Assembly (NCBI GenBank): GCA_900553155.1
Contig: USCM01000093.1
Location: forward strand, 1 to 7,206
DNA length: 7,206 nt
Reading direction: 5' to 3'
Source: an uncultured Prevotella sp.
GTDB lineage: Bacteria > Bacteroidota > Bacteroidia > Bacteroidales > Bacteroidaceae
Shown: positions 7,071 through 7,206 of the stretch, one piece after another
How the letters are laid out: each line of letters starts with the position of its first letter
How positions within the stretch are numbered: the stretch's first letter is position 1
Notes under the pieces: model-generated
The model's input: only the letters and a program-made list of their open reading frames with translations
The model's database searches: none
What the model was told of the DNA's origin: nothing
Translations under genes and position numbers: made by a program

Positions 7071-7119
7071 TAAAATCCACAACCCATAAAGCTTAGTGCA
7101 TTATGGATTGTGGATTTTA
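7071..7119 (-). terminator. Hairpin terminator after the rubredoxin gene
   Basis: TAAAATCCACAACCCATAA (7071-7089) pairs with TTATGGATTGTGGATTTTA (7101-7119), a 19-bp stem around an 11-base loop, starting 2 bases past the rubredoxin stop codon. The only imperfect position (7083 with 7107) is a C/A mismatch on the plus strand but a G-U pair in minus-strand RNA. The stem is followed on the minus strand by a T-rich tail. Both points support termination of the rubredoxin transcript. Confidence 0.8.
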
Positions 7120-7121
7120 GC

Positions 7122-7206
7122 TTATTCCTCTACTGGAGAAAACTCGTCCTTGCCTACCGAGCAAAGAGGACACTCGAAATCGTCGGGAAGATCCTCAAAC
7201 GGTGTG
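7122..7206 (-). CDS. Rubredoxin, C-terminal fragment (gene continues beyond the window)
   Basis: Only the last 27 codons and the TAA stop are present. They read TPFEDLPDDFECPLCSVGK followed by DEFSPVEE. This is the classic rubredoxin C terminus: the GTPFEDLPDDW-like segment followed by the second iron-binding knuckle CPLC (usual form CPLCGVGKDEF). Rubredoxins are small electron carriers of about 52-55 residues that hold one iron with four cysteines. The first CxxC knuckle and start codon lie past position 7206. Phe replaces the usual Trp or Tyr before the knuckle (DDFECP), and Ser replaces the usual Gly after it. Neither change is disruptive. The gene is separated from the MATE operon by a terminator, so it is an independent unit. 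Confidence 0.9.
   Translation of the reverse strand, partial: TPFEDLPDDFECPLCSVGKDEFSPVEE

Noticed and set aside
5908..7080. 390-codon minus-strand frame overlapping the MATE gene and its upstream region
   Set aside because: It is a shifted frame of the transporter. Its product is low-complexity His/Arg-rich sequence with no membrane pattern, and it covers the candidate promoter.

Overview
The window looks like a chromosomal segment from a Bacteroidales bacterium, probably in or near the Prevotellaceae. This rests on four observations: a Sec-exported chondroitin ABC lyase of the PL8 family, a perfect Bacteroidetes-type -7 promoter box (TAnnTTTG) in front of it, the absence of clear Shine-Dalgarno sequences, and protein sequences that look most like gut or oral Bacteroidales. 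The genus is an inference.

Layout. Positions 1-81 are a short leader with a promoter. Positions 82-2967 (+) encode a complete secreted chondroitin sulfate/dermatan sulfate lyase. Positions 2968-3423 are a 456-base gene-free gap between converging genes. It is filled by an unusual palindromic repeat array (about 3024-3367) and a strong terminator hairpin (3380-3415). Positions 6914-3424 (-) form a tight three-gene operon, in transcription order: a MATE-family multidrug/metabolite exporter, a DUF3737 parallel beta-helix protein of unknown function, and a MalY/PatB-type PLP-dependent C-S lyase. Upstream of the operon are a possible promoter, a terminator hairpin (7071-7119), and the 3' end of a rubredoxin gene (7122-7206, -) that runs off the window.

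How the parts fit. The lyase stands alone here: no SusC/D pair, sulfatase or unsaturated glucuronyl hydrolase is visible, so it is not part of a polysaccharide utilization locus within this window. The operon genes are separated by only 12 and 32 bases. That suggests joint expression of an exporter, a C-S lyase and a beta-helix protein, possibly for handling a sulfur-containing amino acid or thioether. The substrate cannot be read from the sequence.

The most unusual item is the intergenic array. Three 21-bp units in one orientation (exact 27-bp period) face four units in the opposite orientation. They flank a GC-rich core with alternative hairpins. Each unit is itself a pair of CGTRTAAT octamers spaced 11 bp apart. 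It encodes no convincing protein and could be a non-autonomous mobile element, a protein-binding array or a structured RNA.
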